From: Pseudophaeomoniella oleicola | Taxonomy: Eukaryota; Ascomycota; Eurotiomycetes; Phaeomoniellales; Phaeomoniellaceae | Direction of reading: 5' to 3' | Assembly: GCA_003868215.1 (NCBI GenBank) | Contig: QWDQ01000008.1 | Span: 186,001-250,000, forward strand | DNA length: 64,000 nt | In this document: one piece after another, positions 35,388 through 46,102 of the stretch | Position numbering within the stretch: position 1 is the first letter of the stretch | How the letters are laid out: every line of letters starts with the position of its first letter | The notes under the pieces: generated by a model | The model's input: only the letters and a program-made list of their open reading frames with translations | Told to the model about the DNA's origin: nothing | Database searches by the model: none | Translations under genes and position numbers: made by a program

Positions 35388-36604
35388 AGGCATCGTATTG
35401 CTATGTATGGAAAAGAGAGAAAAAGAGTAACGACAGAAAGTGAAACATGCTGCGAGCGGTTCTGGAGGCCATATGTTGATGTACTCCGAAAAGTCGGATC
35501 GTGCAATGAATTTCAATTTGAGAGGGTTCTCTCTCTCTAACTTGACATAGACTATATCATGTCAGTCTTTTGCCATGGAGTTTGCATTCATTCCTGGTGA
35601 TAAGTATTAGGTCACTTAATCCAAAGACGACTCGACAGCTTGCTACAATTATGTCGCCACGATGAACTAAGCTTGATCTGTCGAGCTCGTTTTGGCCGGC
35701 GCCACTGATGAGGAATGTTACCTCGTTCAGCAGTCATTGTTCCATTCCAGAATCTACAAATGATCAAAGCACACAAGATACCCGAGGCTTCCCGCTTGCC
35801 TGCCATTCATGACTTGCCATCAATGGTGGCTCCCAAATAGGACCGAGCGATCTCGCTCTCATGGATTATGCCTTCGATACTATCGATTAACACAGCGGCT
35901 GCAAGGTCGAGCGATGTACTCTGCAGAAGAAGTGCCCATTAGCGTTTATGCCTGTTGATAGGTTCTGTTCAAGGCATCACGATCACTGCCTCATCCCAAG
36001 ATGAGAGATACATCCTTGTACCCTGCGATTCGGAACTGTCAGGAGAGTGTGAGAACACAACACTCATCTAATTACTTGCCAGCTGCCTCGTTGCATCGTC
36101 GATGCACCGAGGTATTGCTGGTGACGGTATTGACGATCCTACCGTATAGGGTGCCTCATCTTTTGAATACGAAATGTACAGTTTTTAAGGGACTCGTTCC
36201 ATTCCTACGGTCCAGTTTACATCATGCGATGATCACTATGAGTCGAGGAGTATTGGCGTATTCTCTATTGTATGCGACGTCTGCTTTTCAGCTCGGGTTG
36301 TTTACGTGCTATTTTCGGCTGGAATGCTGCAGCACCGATCAACCCCCTTACAGGATTTTGTGACCCACCGAAAATTGCATTGTTTATCATTCCAACGGTT
36401 TCGAGTCAAAATCAACTGTGATGACCATGAATATATGAATGCAAGCCATTATCCAGTTTCATCTTCTTTTTCTGCAGACCTTTTGATCCCACAGCCGCTC
36501 GTTTAGTCTCGGATTATACCTCATTAGTTTCAAGTCGAATCTCATCAACTCAAGAAGCCAGTTACCAGATTTCAGTCTAATTCACGACGTATCGCAATTT
36601 CACA
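35388..36604. other. Intergenic, 1.2 kb, promoter of the GPI-anchored protein gene
   Basis: No gene supported. A plus-strand frame at 36001-36363 has no recognisable protein and poor composition. The region probably holds the promoter of the GPI-anchored protein gene. A CT run (CTCTCTCTC) lies at about 35528. Confidence 0.5.
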
Positions 36605-37120
36605 ATGAAGTACATCACTGCCGCTGTCGTCTTCGGTGCTGGCCTTGCTGCCGCCCAGAATGCTACTATGATCAATGGCACGGAGCCTCTCACCACGTTG
36701 ACCATCTGTTCTCAATCTACAATTACCATCACATCATGTGCCGCAACCGTCACTGACTGCCCAGCTCGCGAGGCAACCGAGACCTTCACGACCCAGACTT
36801 TAGCTCCAATCACCACAACGGTCTGCCCCGTAGCGTCCGCCTCCTCCGTCATCAGCAACTTGCCATCTGGACAGACTGTCGTCCCCGCCAGCCCTGCAGC
36901 CGCCACCCCCGCGATGGCTGCGCCATCTGTAGTCGTTGCCGGAAATGCCACATACGTTGCACCGTCAACGATGGCCCCCACAGCGATGGCCTCCGAGGCA
37001 GCGACATCTTCTGCTGCTGGTACCAACTCTACTCCAGCTGAGTACACTGGATCTGCGTCAACCATTGCTGGTTCCGTTGCTGCTGTTTTGGCTGCGGCCA
37101 TGGCTGTCCTCGCCTTTTAA
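36605..37120 (+). CDS. Small secreted GPI-anchored Ser/Thr/Ala-rich wall protein
   Basis: Single exon, 171 aa. A signal peptide is clear (MKYITAAVVFGAGLAAAQ). The mature part has four Cys in two clusters, ICSQSTITITSCAATVTDCP and TTTVCPV, a pattern seen in fungal GPI-anchored Ser/Thr-rich proteins. A Pro/Ala/Ser/Thr-rich stretch of low complexity follows, likely O-mannosylated, with N-glycosylation sites (NAT, NGT, NST). The C-terminus is a GPI signal: a small-residue region around GSAST followed by a hydrophobic tail, AGSVAAVLAAAMAVLAF, to the stop. It probably sits on the plasma membrane or in the cell wall. No enzymatic domain is visible. The 5' leader has CAA-rich context before ATG (TTTCACAATGAAG), typical of highly expressed fungal genes. 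Confidence 0.88.
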   Translation: MKYITAAVVFGAGLAAAQNATMINGTEPLTTLTICSQSTITITSCAATVTDCPAREATETFTTQTLAPITTTVCPVASASSVISNLPSGQTVVPASPAAATPAMAAPSVVVAGNATYVAPSTMAPTAMASEAATSSAAGTNSTPAEYTGSASTIAGSVAAVLAAAMAVLAF

Positions 37121-37806
37121 ACTCTGGTCCTTAGCCAGTTGTTCCAGCGACCATTGTCATTATCTCGGACCCTATGCGGTTCCGGAGTGACAGATGATGG
37201 GTGAATACCCTGTCTTCTTTTATGTTCCATTTATGGCTTGGGGTCAGTCATGACGATGCGGGGTTTTCTGGTATTGTCGGTCAAAAGGCGTCGGTTTGCA
37301 GCACTTTACACTTGTTACATAGAGCGCTCCTACTATATAATGTCTTTATTGGGCAATGGAGAATTCGACTTGAAAAAAAGGGATTTATCTCTTTTCCGTT
37401 CATTGCGAACCTTCGACAACGACATGCATAGTGTTCGTAATGAGGAACACAACAGGACATGCCTGTCGTTGTTCCTGTACCCTGACTGATGGTACTACTA
37501 CGTAATCCATGCTGATCTCTGCTAGTGAATTGCCGTCGTCCCCGAAGGCTTGGCTCGTAACTCTTATCGTTATCGTTATTATTATGGGGACTTCGGAGAA
37601 TCGGGTCGAAACCCTATGACGAAGGCTGAAACTCAAGCGACCCAATACTGTTCAGTATTCCGTGTGTACTTACCAGGACCAGGTAGTAATAGTACACTCT
37701 TATCTTATCCCTCGTCAACACGATCTTGATTATTGCGCCGGCGACGTAGCAGTTTATCACAAGCTGACAGAGCCTTCTACATTATTCTTGCCTTCCTCGC
37801 TGCGTG
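37121..37806. other. Intergenic between GPI-protein gene and SH3BGR-like gene
   Basis: 3' flank and promoter on the same strand. A short TTATCG repeat (CTTATCGTTATCGTTATTATTATGG, about 37562-37586) is visible; nothing else. Confidence 0.55.
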
Positions 37807-38969
37807 ATGGCAGATCAGACCCCTCCTCTATCCTATAGCTCCGATCCGACGCTCTACCTCTATACCTCTCTGACAGCAGGTTCGTCACACATCATTACAG
37901 CAACTTCCAGGTTGGAAACCATTTTGAAAGCCAATCGAATACCATTCAAGGCAATCGATGTCGCAACAGATGAGAAAGCACGTATGTTATGGGGAAGGCG
38001 CTCAAAAGGCAAGAAGTTACCAGGGCTTGTGAGGTTCGGTATGGTCGTCGGTGTATGTCGCAAAACACATCAGAACTATGACTTGGTGTTTCTTAGGAGC
38101 GCTAACCTTGAAGACAGGATCTGGAGCAGATAGAAGAGTGGAACGAATACGGCGAGCTCAAAGATCAAATCAGAGCCACGGATCCTTCCAGTACTGGCGC
38201 ATCTACCACGCCGGCCACCGACTCGACCGCAAAGGCCCCTACAGCACCAGCAAATGCAGGAACGCCAAAGTTAGAGACCTCACCGCCTCCACGTCCATCA
38301 TCCACTCCACACATAGGTTTCAAAGGCGATGAAGGAAAAGAGGATAACGCGAGCTCAACGCCAGAACCTGGATCGCCGAAGAGAGACGAGAGTCCTTCCA
38401 TAACGCTAGCCATACGGCAAGCTGGTGCTGAAGCGGCCAAAAAGGCAGGCGAAAAGAAAGCAGAGAAAACTGCTGCTCTGAAAGCGTCCCTGAATAAGAA
38501 TAAAGACGCCGATGGCGCTGGAGAACCTGTCGCCTCCCAGGTCCGCGAAGCATCTACCCCATTACCCGAAGCCGTAGCACAAGCGGACCCCTCCGATCAA
38601 GGCAAAGGAGATCCTTCATCACCAAGTACCCCAACTCGCCCATCCATCCCAACCGAAGCCCCGGAGCTCTCATCCCCACCTCCACCAGCCTCTCACTCCC
38701 TCGGTGGAGACCCACCACCGCTGCACTACTCGCCAAAACCAACCCCGGCCCTGACGTCGAGCTCCTCGCTCGAACTGAGCGAAGCGGAGGCCAAGGGAGA
38801 ACTACCGATCGAACACCACCGCGAGAGCAAGGTCAGCATGGACGTACCCAAAGAGATCATCAAGCAGGTCGAGAGCAACCAAGCCATCGTCGAGGATCCC
38901 GACGCGGAGAAGAAGGAAGAAAAAGAAGCAGGAGCAGGAGCAGAAGCAGAAGCAGCAGAAGCAGCATAA
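37807..38969 (+). CDS. SH3BGR/thioredoxin-fold domain protein with long disordered tail
   Basis: Exons are 37807-38052 and 38118-38969, giving 365 aa. The N-terminal 100 residues resemble the SH3-binding glutamic-acid-rich (SH3BGR) family, a thioredoxin fold without the active-site Cys pair: LYLYTSLTAGSSHI, then RLETILKANRIPFKAIDVAT, KARMLWGRRSKGKKLPGLV and, after the intron, DLEQIEEWNEYGEL. I chose the donor GGT|GTATGT because it keeps phase 0 into that block. A donor 2 nt earlier breaks it. The remaining 265 residues are Pro/Ser/Glu-rich with many SP and TP sites, and they end in an Ala/Glu tract (EAGAGAEAEAAEAA). A binding or scaffold role is likely; no catalysis is evident. AATAAA words follow at about 39120. 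Confidence 0.8.
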
Positions 38970-39517
38970 TTCTTGCAAAGGCCTCCCTCTCTCTCTCTTT
39001 TATTTCGTGAGTCTTGTAGTAAAGTGCCGAATTCGAAACGATAGACAAATCAATCAAATCAAACGATCAGCATTTGAGGAAGCAGGAAAGGGGGGCCAGG
39101 CCACACTGTTTGATTGGTAAATGAATAAAATAATAAATATTGGAATTAGATTGCTCATAAAAAGGAATTGTTTCTACTTGTAGTAGAAGAGCTTATAAGG
39201 GTGAGTCGAGGCTTCATGACTACCAAACTGTAGACCTAAAAGTCAGATTGCTGTTTGATTTTTTGGGAGTGTTTATTGTGTTGTTCGAGAAGAGAAGAGA
39301 GATGACATGTTTGTCTAGTCTCCTGATACATGTGTTTCATATCTGTGTATGTGACTATGTATGTATAGGAAGAGAGGAGGAGAGGAGGAGGAGACCTTTT
39401 TTTCCTCTTTCTTTTGAGTACAGCTACGCTCCTTGTACTTGCCTCTCAAGCCCCTTCGACTGCTATCACTATGCCTCTCCACCTCGGCCCCCCTCTTCCA
39501 TACCTCCACTCCATCTC
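38970..39517. other. Intergenic between convergent SH3BGR-like gene and RPE1
   Basis: 3' flanks of two convergent genes. AATAAAATAATAAAT near 39123 is a likely polyadenylation region for the plus-strand gene. A GAGGAGGAG run lies at about 39370-39390. Confidence 0.6.
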
Positions 39518-40781
39518 TCACCTCCTGCTCTCAACCGCCTCTCTAAGCTTCGCGATAACGTCGGCGGGACTCTGTGCTCCGAACACGGCACTGCCGGCCA
39601 CGATCACATTCGCACCCGCGTCGGCCGCCTGGTCGATGGTTCCCTCGGCGAGGCCACCGTCGACTTCGATGTCGAGGTCGGGATACTGTTTGCGTAGGGC
39701 GGTGACTTTGGGGAGCTCGGAGGCCATGAATTTTTGGCCGCCGAAGCCTGGGTGGACGGTCATGATGAGGACCATCTATTAGCGAGAGGGAGGGAATGGT
39801 TAGCGACGTTTCTTTGTGAGAGAGAGGCGACAGGGATTGGTTTTAGGAGATGAGGGGACCTATATTTGGAAAGGGGTAATTCAAAAAGGGTTAGAGGCCG
39901 GGACTTACATCTGGTCTCTCGTCTGCTGGGCCTTCGAGAAGAGGCCATAATACATCTACCGAGGTCTCTGGCTTGAGGGCTACGCCAGCAAGCATACCCT
40001 GATCGTGGATGTATTTGACGAGTTCGCCTGGGCTGGTCTTTCTCGTGATCTCTTTGTCGGCAGGGTCTTGAGCGGCCACGGAGGTCATGGCGGCTTCCCA
40101 ATGGAAGCAGTAGAGGTCACAGCCGGCCTTTTTGAAGTCCTTAACCCATCTCATTGGCTGAGGGGGAGTTAGCCTGCTTGGTCTTTGCTACAGGAATATT
40201 GAAAGGCGCGCGTAGACACTGATGGAAAATGACTTGGAGGTGAGGCGTGTAGGAGGCGCTTAGAAAGCGCTAAAAGGAGACTTCGGGGGGATTCCATCTA
40301 GTAGCAAACGCACAGTGAAACAAAGAACTGTAAGTAATTAATGGAATATGGGCGGTTGCGCTTGATGAGCGGTTAAGTGTCGCATAATCAGTAGCATAAA
40401 GTGCAACAGTTTAAGCGCCCGGCGCGTAGAGGGGACGAGAACCAAAAGCCCAGGGGGGAGGAAGCGGTTACAGATTACCTACCTCGGCAATCATCATATG
40501 GCAATCGAATGTCCCTTTCCCTTTTGATTTCGACGGCCGTTCCACATGAGGCCGGATTTTGGTCACGACGGGAGCCCCGAAAGTCATGTTAGGTACAAAG
40601 TGACCATCCATCTACCGAGCTTCAGTAAACAGCCAGAACCTCGACGGAAAGGGGGTAGAAATACAATGTCGACATGGAGCCAGTCAGCTTTGTCCTCGTA
40701 GACTGTTTTGGAACAAGCTGCCCCGAGAGCGGCGAAGTCGGCGGAGAGGATCGAAGGAGCTATTATGGCTGGAGGGGTCAT
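39518..40781 (-). CDS. RPE1: Ribulose-phosphate 3-epimerase
   Basis: Interconverts ribulose 5-phosphate and xylulose 5-phosphate in the pentose phosphate pathway. Exons are 40781-40665, 40611-40483, 40157-39909 and 39775-39518, giving 250 aa, as expected. The TIM barrel shows all signatures: [15 protein letters not shown] at the start, [20 protein letters not shown] with metal-ligand Asp and His, [21 protein letters not shown] and [12 protein letters not shown]. The start [10 protein letters not shown] is the first ATG. Intron 2 (40158-40482) is 325 nt and intron 3 (39776-39908) is 133 nt, both long for this genome. I found no clear snoRNA boxes in intron 2. Confidence 0.95.
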
Positions 40782-40934
40782 TTTGGGCAAATGGTGGGAT
40801 ATGAACCTGTCGAGCGCAAAGCAGGGAGAGGTGATGCACCACGTATGAAGCTGATGATAAGGATCTTATGGAAAATGAAGCTGTTCTCTGGGTGTTTCGG
40901 GATTGTCTTTCTTTTTTTGGTTCGGCAGTGGACG

Positions 40935-40973
40935 GATATTGATATTGATATTGATACTGATACTGATACTGAT
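40935..40973. repeat. Hexamer tandem repeat GATATT/GATACT
   Basis: Three copies of GATATT followed by three copies of GATACT, then GAT, about 155-190 bp upstream of the RPE1 start. The clean switch from one unit to the other shows a point change that spread along the array. Confidence 0.9.
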
Positions 40974-41216
40974 CTGATACGAATATTCTGATATCGGATA
41001 TTGAAGATCGATAAGGTAAGCAATCGTGCCTAAGTGAAGTAACTAAGGTAATTGGTAATTACGGGAGTTACAAGTACGACAATTGTTTCGAGTCTTCTAC
41101 TGCGTAGTACTGTAATAACGTCATAGGCAATACCTGCCCTTTTCAGTGTCCGTGGTCTGACTGTGCTTGGCGCTCGCTTCGTGCTTCTTGTGAGAGTCGA
41201 GGTTTGATCATGAAGC

Positions 41217-41244
41217 AACAATCAACAATCAACAATCAACAATC
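41217..41244. repeat. 7-bp tandem repeat AACAATC, four copies
   Basis: Four exact copies of AACAATC in the RPE1/methyltransferase intergenic region. Confidence 0.92.
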
Positions 41245-42094
41245 ACGAACCCCAATCATGCTGCTTCGCTATGTCATCGCCGAGATATGAAAGGCCTTCG
41301 ACTCTCTCTGCCAACCGCCGAGCAATCATCAATCCTGATGGTCTTGCTTCAATGTTCAATAGTAGCTACCATGCAACCGCTCTGCAACCGCTGGGCAACC
41401 GCCATCATCATTGGGCGCGAGAGGTCCAATAATAGCAACCATGCAATCCAAATCCCGGGCGCTTACAGCTATGAACCGTCAACCAATCACCAAAACCCTC
41501 CACCACCAACTGACCTGGTAGACCAGTAGACCAGTATCCGTTTACTGCAAGCCAACCAGCAACCTTGTTGATACTCGGTCTCATTGGCTGCTTGTTCAAT
41601 AGTCGTCCAATACTGCATCCTCATGTGGCCGTTTTGTTCCCTCCTCGATGCCATGGATGCTGCATGTCACCCAATCGGTCGCACACAAGGTCTGCTCTAT
41701 TGCTGCACCTCCCCCCCGTAGAGGGTGAATCGTATGCATGAACGTTATGTTCGTGATAATGCCGGCTCAATGACCTTTGACCGTCGTCTCCTCCGTACTT
41801 GCATTCTACCCCCAAATCCACCCATACTTGATAATTCGACACTATCTCCCACTATCGCAAAGGCCTTCCCTATTTTCTCCATTCTCGAGTCGTCGTTGTG
41901 TTGTTCTTATGTTATACTCTTTTACTTTCGCTATAGTCGTTTATTGTAATTATCCCATGATCTGCTGAGCGGATCCAAAACTACAGAGACCGGATACATA
42001 CAGAGCTGGCATCCCAAATTAATTGGCACGGGTGTCTGGGAGAAACTTGGTTTGAGCGCAATCGATATTGGCGATAGTCTGGACTGCCGCAAAT

Positions 42095-44980
42095 ATGGAC
42101 TACACACTCCCTTCTACAACATACCAACCTCGGCAGGCCCGAAGGCTTAATACCATAATCGAAGAGAGTCAAGGGAAAAGCGACAGCAGTGACACAGACG
42201 AAGGGACTGTGATTGGACGCCCAGCAGAATTCGACGAAAAGCTATTTGTAGCCGTACCAAGGGAGCGACGGACAGACTCGAAACAGACGTCCCGGCCGAT
42301 ATCAGAGACTCAACACCAAGAGTGGCCCACGATGCCATCGGATTTTGATGACATGTACGATGTTTCCGATAACGAGACAGAGTTCAGTGATTCTTGCCCT
42401 TCTCTACGGGATTCACTTTCAAGTCGACCAACCAGTTTTGGCACGGACTCGACGCGATACAGTCTTGCGAGCAACAGGTCAAGCCGAAATCGCTACCCAT
42501 CACTCCTCATTCCGTCAACAGCTTCTATATCTTCTTTATCCAGCCCACACAAGAGCTCCCCAGTACCGCCTACGCCGCCCCCAAAGATACCAGTTTCGCC
42601 AGCCGTCTTGAATCTATTACCATCTTTAGTCCCTGCGTTGAATGCTACACCATCGCTCGATGGCAGCAGCGTCACCTCCGAGCAGGTCATGGCTATCAGT
42701 GCTCCAGTGACACCTGATATGCAGAACAGTTTGCAGACCAGTGACCACTGGGGCAGACACAACGTGCGGTTGCGTATGTCCCACGAAGTCATTGAAGAAC
42801 CTATGGCAGAACACGAGGTTGAAGCCGACATGCCCATTGTGATCGAACAGCTTGACGATTGGAGGGCAGCTCTGGATAGTTTTCCCATGATCTCACAAGA
42901 GATGCGACAGATGCAACCAGTGACCGGCACAAATGAGGATGAACCGGTTCAGAGGACGCAGACCCCTTCTGATGTAGGAGTCGAATTGCCTCCTGAAGCC
43001 CTAGAAGTTCTCCAGCATTTGTCTGGCGTGGATACTAGAAGTTGCAGATCTGACTCGCCGAAATCACTGCACAGCGCACACGAGATGCGAGAAGTGTCGA
43101 ACCCTCCCAGTAGACCTAGGAGTGCAGATGGCGAGACGCCTGCATCAGAAGTCTCGTCTTATAGTTTCTCAGATCTCAGCATCCCCTCACCCGGCGGCTT
43201 TTTCTCTTCTCTGGATCCTGATGCACAAAATACGTGGGCCCCAGTTAACAACGAGCCTGCAGTTCCAACGTCGGCAGTTGCAGAACGCTTTTATAACCTA
43301 CCATGGGATCAACCAGCCGAACCGTTGGAGAGAATCGTCGAAATTGACGACCACATGACTGATGGGCCCCCTACTGCTCGACAAGATGAATTTCCAACTT
43401 CAATCAAAAACCGAGATAGTGTATCAACAAATGAGGGACAAGAGTACGTACTCGAAGAGACGCCGCGGGAAGAATACGATGAGTCCTATGAGGAAGAGCT
43501 CCTGAAAACTGCAACCAGCAACCTGGATCGCACAAGTGTTTGGCTCTCAGCACAGACATCATACCTTGCAATATTGCAGCAACCTAGTGGTGTAGAGAAG
43601 ACAGATGATGAGGCTGAAGCCGCACCACAAGCTGTACACAATCAGACTGGTGATGCCGTCGGCGATGTGTCTACAAAGAAGGCTGTACGGTTTGAAGAGA
43701 ACCCTGTCAGCAAGGTTGATCCTGCTGTGGAAGATGACAAATCGGGTTCCCTCTTCTACCAAGGCTTTCAGTATCTCTCAGAGCAGAGGACCAAAAGGGA
43801 CGCCTCTGTTCACCAAACCACCAGATTCGATGCACTTCAAGCTTCACGAATGGCAACTATACATAATCATATCGACACGATTCTTGGCAAATTTGAAATT
43901 GTTGAGCCCTGGAGGCCGGCGTACTCTGGGCCTTTCTCCCAGAATCCCAGACAGACTGGAGTGTTTGAGATGACACCTGCTCAGATAGCATACATGAAAG
44001 CCGAACATGAGAAGCTGGTTCTGAATCAGCTAGAGCCCAAGTTCTGGGTCGTGGATGCACTGAAATACCTCAACGGCGGCCGTCTTCTTACAAGCCCAGC
44101 AGCGAAAAGGCTTTCGAGGGCTCCGTTACCTCTAGATGACCCAGGTTGCACCGGACGCAACCGACACAGAGTCCTTGATCTGGGTGGACAAGCCTCGTGC
44201 GACTGGGCTTGGCATTGTGCCGACCAATATAAGAACGTCAAGGTGTACACCGTTACGACAAAGAATCAAGTAGTCAACAATGACCTGATCGGACCTCCCA
44301 ACCATCGCGTTGTAACAGTCCCTCGTCTTTGGCAGCTGCCGTTCAAGTCTGGCCACTTTGACGTTATTTCTGCGCGCTCACTACACGCCATGCTTCGCAG
44401 TGAACTCGACGTAGGTGGCACGACGAGCGAGCTTGATATGTGCCTACTCGAATGTCTCCGTGTCCTTAAACCTGGTGGCTACCTGGAGTTTTCGGTCATG
44501 GACTCGTCTATTGCTCGAGCTGGACCACGTGGATCGGCCATGTCTGTCGAATTCGGATTCAATCTTCGCACGCACGGTTACGATCCTGAGCCAACGAAAT
44601 TTTTCCTTACTCGAATTCGCAGGGCTCGTTTCGCGAACACTAGAAGCGCGTGGATGTATCTGCCGATGGGTGCCGAGACGCCTGAAAAGCAGGTCCTTCG
44701 AGAGACGCCGTTCCCTCAATGCCCCAGTGTCACCGACTTGTTGAAGTACGAAGCGGTTCAAGGACCTGTAGGGAGCACTGTTGACGCTGCAAATGCTGCC
44801 GGTCTCCTCGGCGGCTGGATGTACGAGCAGTGGAAGGTCAAATTGGAGAGGGAAATGGGCCGAGACCAATCTCGATGGCTCGAAGGTTTCGGAGCTGCTG
44901 TGGAAGAAGGTCGAGATTCTGGAGCCGGCTACAAGGTCCTTACGGGATGGACGCAGAAGCCCTACAGGAAGCGGAGGTAG
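42095..44980 (+). CDS. Large protein with C-terminal class I SAM methyltransferase domain
   Basis: Single exon, 961 aa from the ATG at 42095 (the frame is open slightly further upstream without an ATG). The first 600 residues are disordered: Ser/Pro/Glu-rich with acidic clusters (DSSDTDEGTVIG, EETPREEYDESYEEELL) and a Pro-rich VPPTPPPKIPVSPA. A conserved block starts near RFDALQASRMATIHNHIDTI. The methyltransferase core follows, with SAM motif I in HRVLDLGGQASCDWAWHCA, the VYTVTTKNQ strand, LPFKSGHFDVISARSLHAM (motif II) and LLECLRVLKPGGYLEFSVMD (motif III). The C-terminus is a conserved helical tail ending TGWTQKPYRKRR. The methylated substrate is unknown. The fold is certain; I would not equate it with LaeA. 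Confidence 0.85.
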   Translation: MDYTLPSTTYQPRQARRLNTIIEESQGKSDSSDTDEGTVIGRPAEFDEKLFVAVPRERRTDSKQTSRPISETQHQEWPTMPSDFDDMYDVSDNETEFSDSCPSLRDSLSSRPTSFGTDSTRYSLASNRSSRNRYPSLLIPSTASISSLSSPHKSSPVPPTPPPKIPVSPAVLNLLPSLVPALNATPSLDGSSVTSEQVMAISAPVTPDMQNSLQTSDHWGRHNVRLRMSHEVIEEPMAEHEVEADMPIVIEQLDDWRAALDSFPMISQEMRQMQPVTGTNEDEPVQRTQTPSDVGVELPPEALEVLQHLSGVDTRSCRSDSPKSLHSAHEMREVSNPPSRPRSADGETPASEVSSYSFSDLSIPSPGGFFSSLDPDAQNTWAPVNNEPAVPTSAVAERFYNLPWDQPAEPLERIVEIDDHMTDGPPTARQDEFPTSIKNRDSVSTNEGQEYVLEETPREEYDESYEEELLKTATSNLDRTSVWLSAQTSYLAILQQPSGVEKTDDEAEAAPQAVHNQTGDAVGDVSTKKAVRFEENPVSKVDPAVEDDKSGSLFYQGFQYLSEQRTKRDASVHQTTRFDALQASRMATIHNHIDTILGKFEIVEPWRPAYSGPFSQNPRQTGVFEMTPAQIAYMKAEHEKLVLNQLEPKFWVVDALKYLNGGRLLTSPAAKRLSRAPLPLDDPGCTGRNRHRVLDLGGQASCDWAWHCADQYKNVKVYTVTTKNQVVNNDLIGPPNHRVVTVPRLWQLPFKSGHFDVISARSLHAMLRSELDVGGTTSELDMCLLECLRVLKPGGYLEFSVMDSSIARAGPRGSAMSVEFGFNLRTHGYDPEPTKFFLTRIRRARFANTRSAWMYLPMGAETPEKQVLRETPFPQCPSVTDLLKYEAVQGPVGSTVDAANAAGLLGGWMYEQWKVKLEREMGRDQSRWLEGFGAAVEEGRDSGAGYKVLTGWTQKPYRKRR

Positions 44981-45623
44981 TGAGTGAGCTATTGATTGAT
45001 GTGTTTAATGATTACATGACAGCATGTTGAGCTGCATTGTCTTGTCTTGGGTTGGTACATAAAGAGCGTTCAGGGCTGGTTCGTTTACAGGCAGGTTTGA
45101 AGAGGTTTAGCGAGGCGTAGCAAGACACCACTGAGGGTCCCCTGATGGGAAATCTCAATTCCGGTCAGACATCAAATCTCTTCCGTGTACAATACCTATC
45201 TCGTTCATCATCATCATATATCAAAATCATTCCGCTGGCCATTACCTATATCGAGACGTGAAATATAAAAGAAGGATACCCGTACGTACCTAAGTATTGT
45301 TACAGTATTATAACATTAGATTACCATAAGCTCGATTTGCACGATCGGATGTGGGGAAGTTCGACAAATCGCAAATGCCAGACCGGCGTCAATTGATACT
45401 TCGTATGCCATCATTGCTCCTCTGGAACGCCCTGGAAGACTCAAGGAGAAGAGCGACTTTTTATAGGTCCTGACCAGATATCACGCGTACCGTCTTTTGT
45501 AGCTGGCGATCTGGCTATAGAAAAGTCACAGACACCTGAAGCTTGCGCCTACTCTCTCGGAATCGCGAATTATCCTACCTTGTTGACGACCGAATCAGCT
45601 GTTTCAAACGAGGTATTCACATC
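44981..45623. other. Intergenic between methyltransferase gene and LSM2
   Basis: 3' flank and LSM2 promoter. Contains ACGTACCTAAG and TTACAGTATTATAA words near 45283-45314, like the palindrome words elsewhere. No gene seen. Confidence 0.6.
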
Positions 45624-46102
45624 ATGTTGTTCTTCAGGTACGTCTAGCCGTTATGCTCTGTTACTCTTGTCACCACTTGCTTTGCTGCATTATGATCACG
45701 TTGCAGCGCTTGCGCATTGCTGTATCTTGGCTCTCCGTCGCACAATTCATACTGTTCCCAGTACATTTGTGCTATTGCGCCCGCCAAAGTTTATGAGCGA
45801 TCAGCAATGTAGAGCGTGCTGACCTCCATTCCAGCTTCTTCAAAACTCTCACGAACTCTACCATCACTGTCGAGCTCAAGAACGACATCTCTATACGAGG
45901 CACGTTAAAATCGGTGGATCAGTACCTCAACATCAAGCTCGACGATATCGTTGTTCTAGACGAAGCGAAATATCCCCATCTGAGTTCGGTGAAGAATGTT
46001 TTCATCAGAGGCAGCGTGGTGAGGTACGTGCATTTGCCGGCCTCGGAAGTGGACAGAGGGCTTCTAGAAGATGCCACCAGGAGGGAAAATGCGAAGAAAT
46101 GA
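45624..46102 (+). CDS. LSM2: U6 snRNA-associated Sm-like protein Lsm2
   Basis: Subunit of the Lsm2-8 ring on U6 snRNA and the Lsm1-7 ring in mRNA decay. Exons are 45624-45637 (14 nt, MLFFS) and 45835-46102, giving 93 aa, the normal length. The Sm1 motif is ITVELKNDISIRGTLKSVDQYLNIKL. The Sm2 motif is VKNVFIRGSVVRYVHLP. The tail ends DRGLLEDATRRENAKK. The intron (45638-45834) is 197 nt with donor GTACGT and acceptor CCAG. It is long for this genome and directly follows a tiny first exon, a layout often conserved in this gene. Phase and conservation make this certain. Confidence 0.95.

Larger units (their letters stand above)
40782..42094. promoter_or_regulatory. Divergent promoter region of RPE1 and the methyltransferase gene
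   Basis: 1.3 kb between two start codons. It contains two short tandem repeats (listed separately). At 41335-41460 it holds degenerate copies of a phrase close to CAATAGTAGCTACCATGCAA. No binding site is certain. Confidence 0.5.

Noticed and set aside
36001-36363. 120-codon plus-strand frame upstream of the GPI-protein gene
   Set aside because: No recognisable domain, irregular composition and no homologous features; most likely chance.
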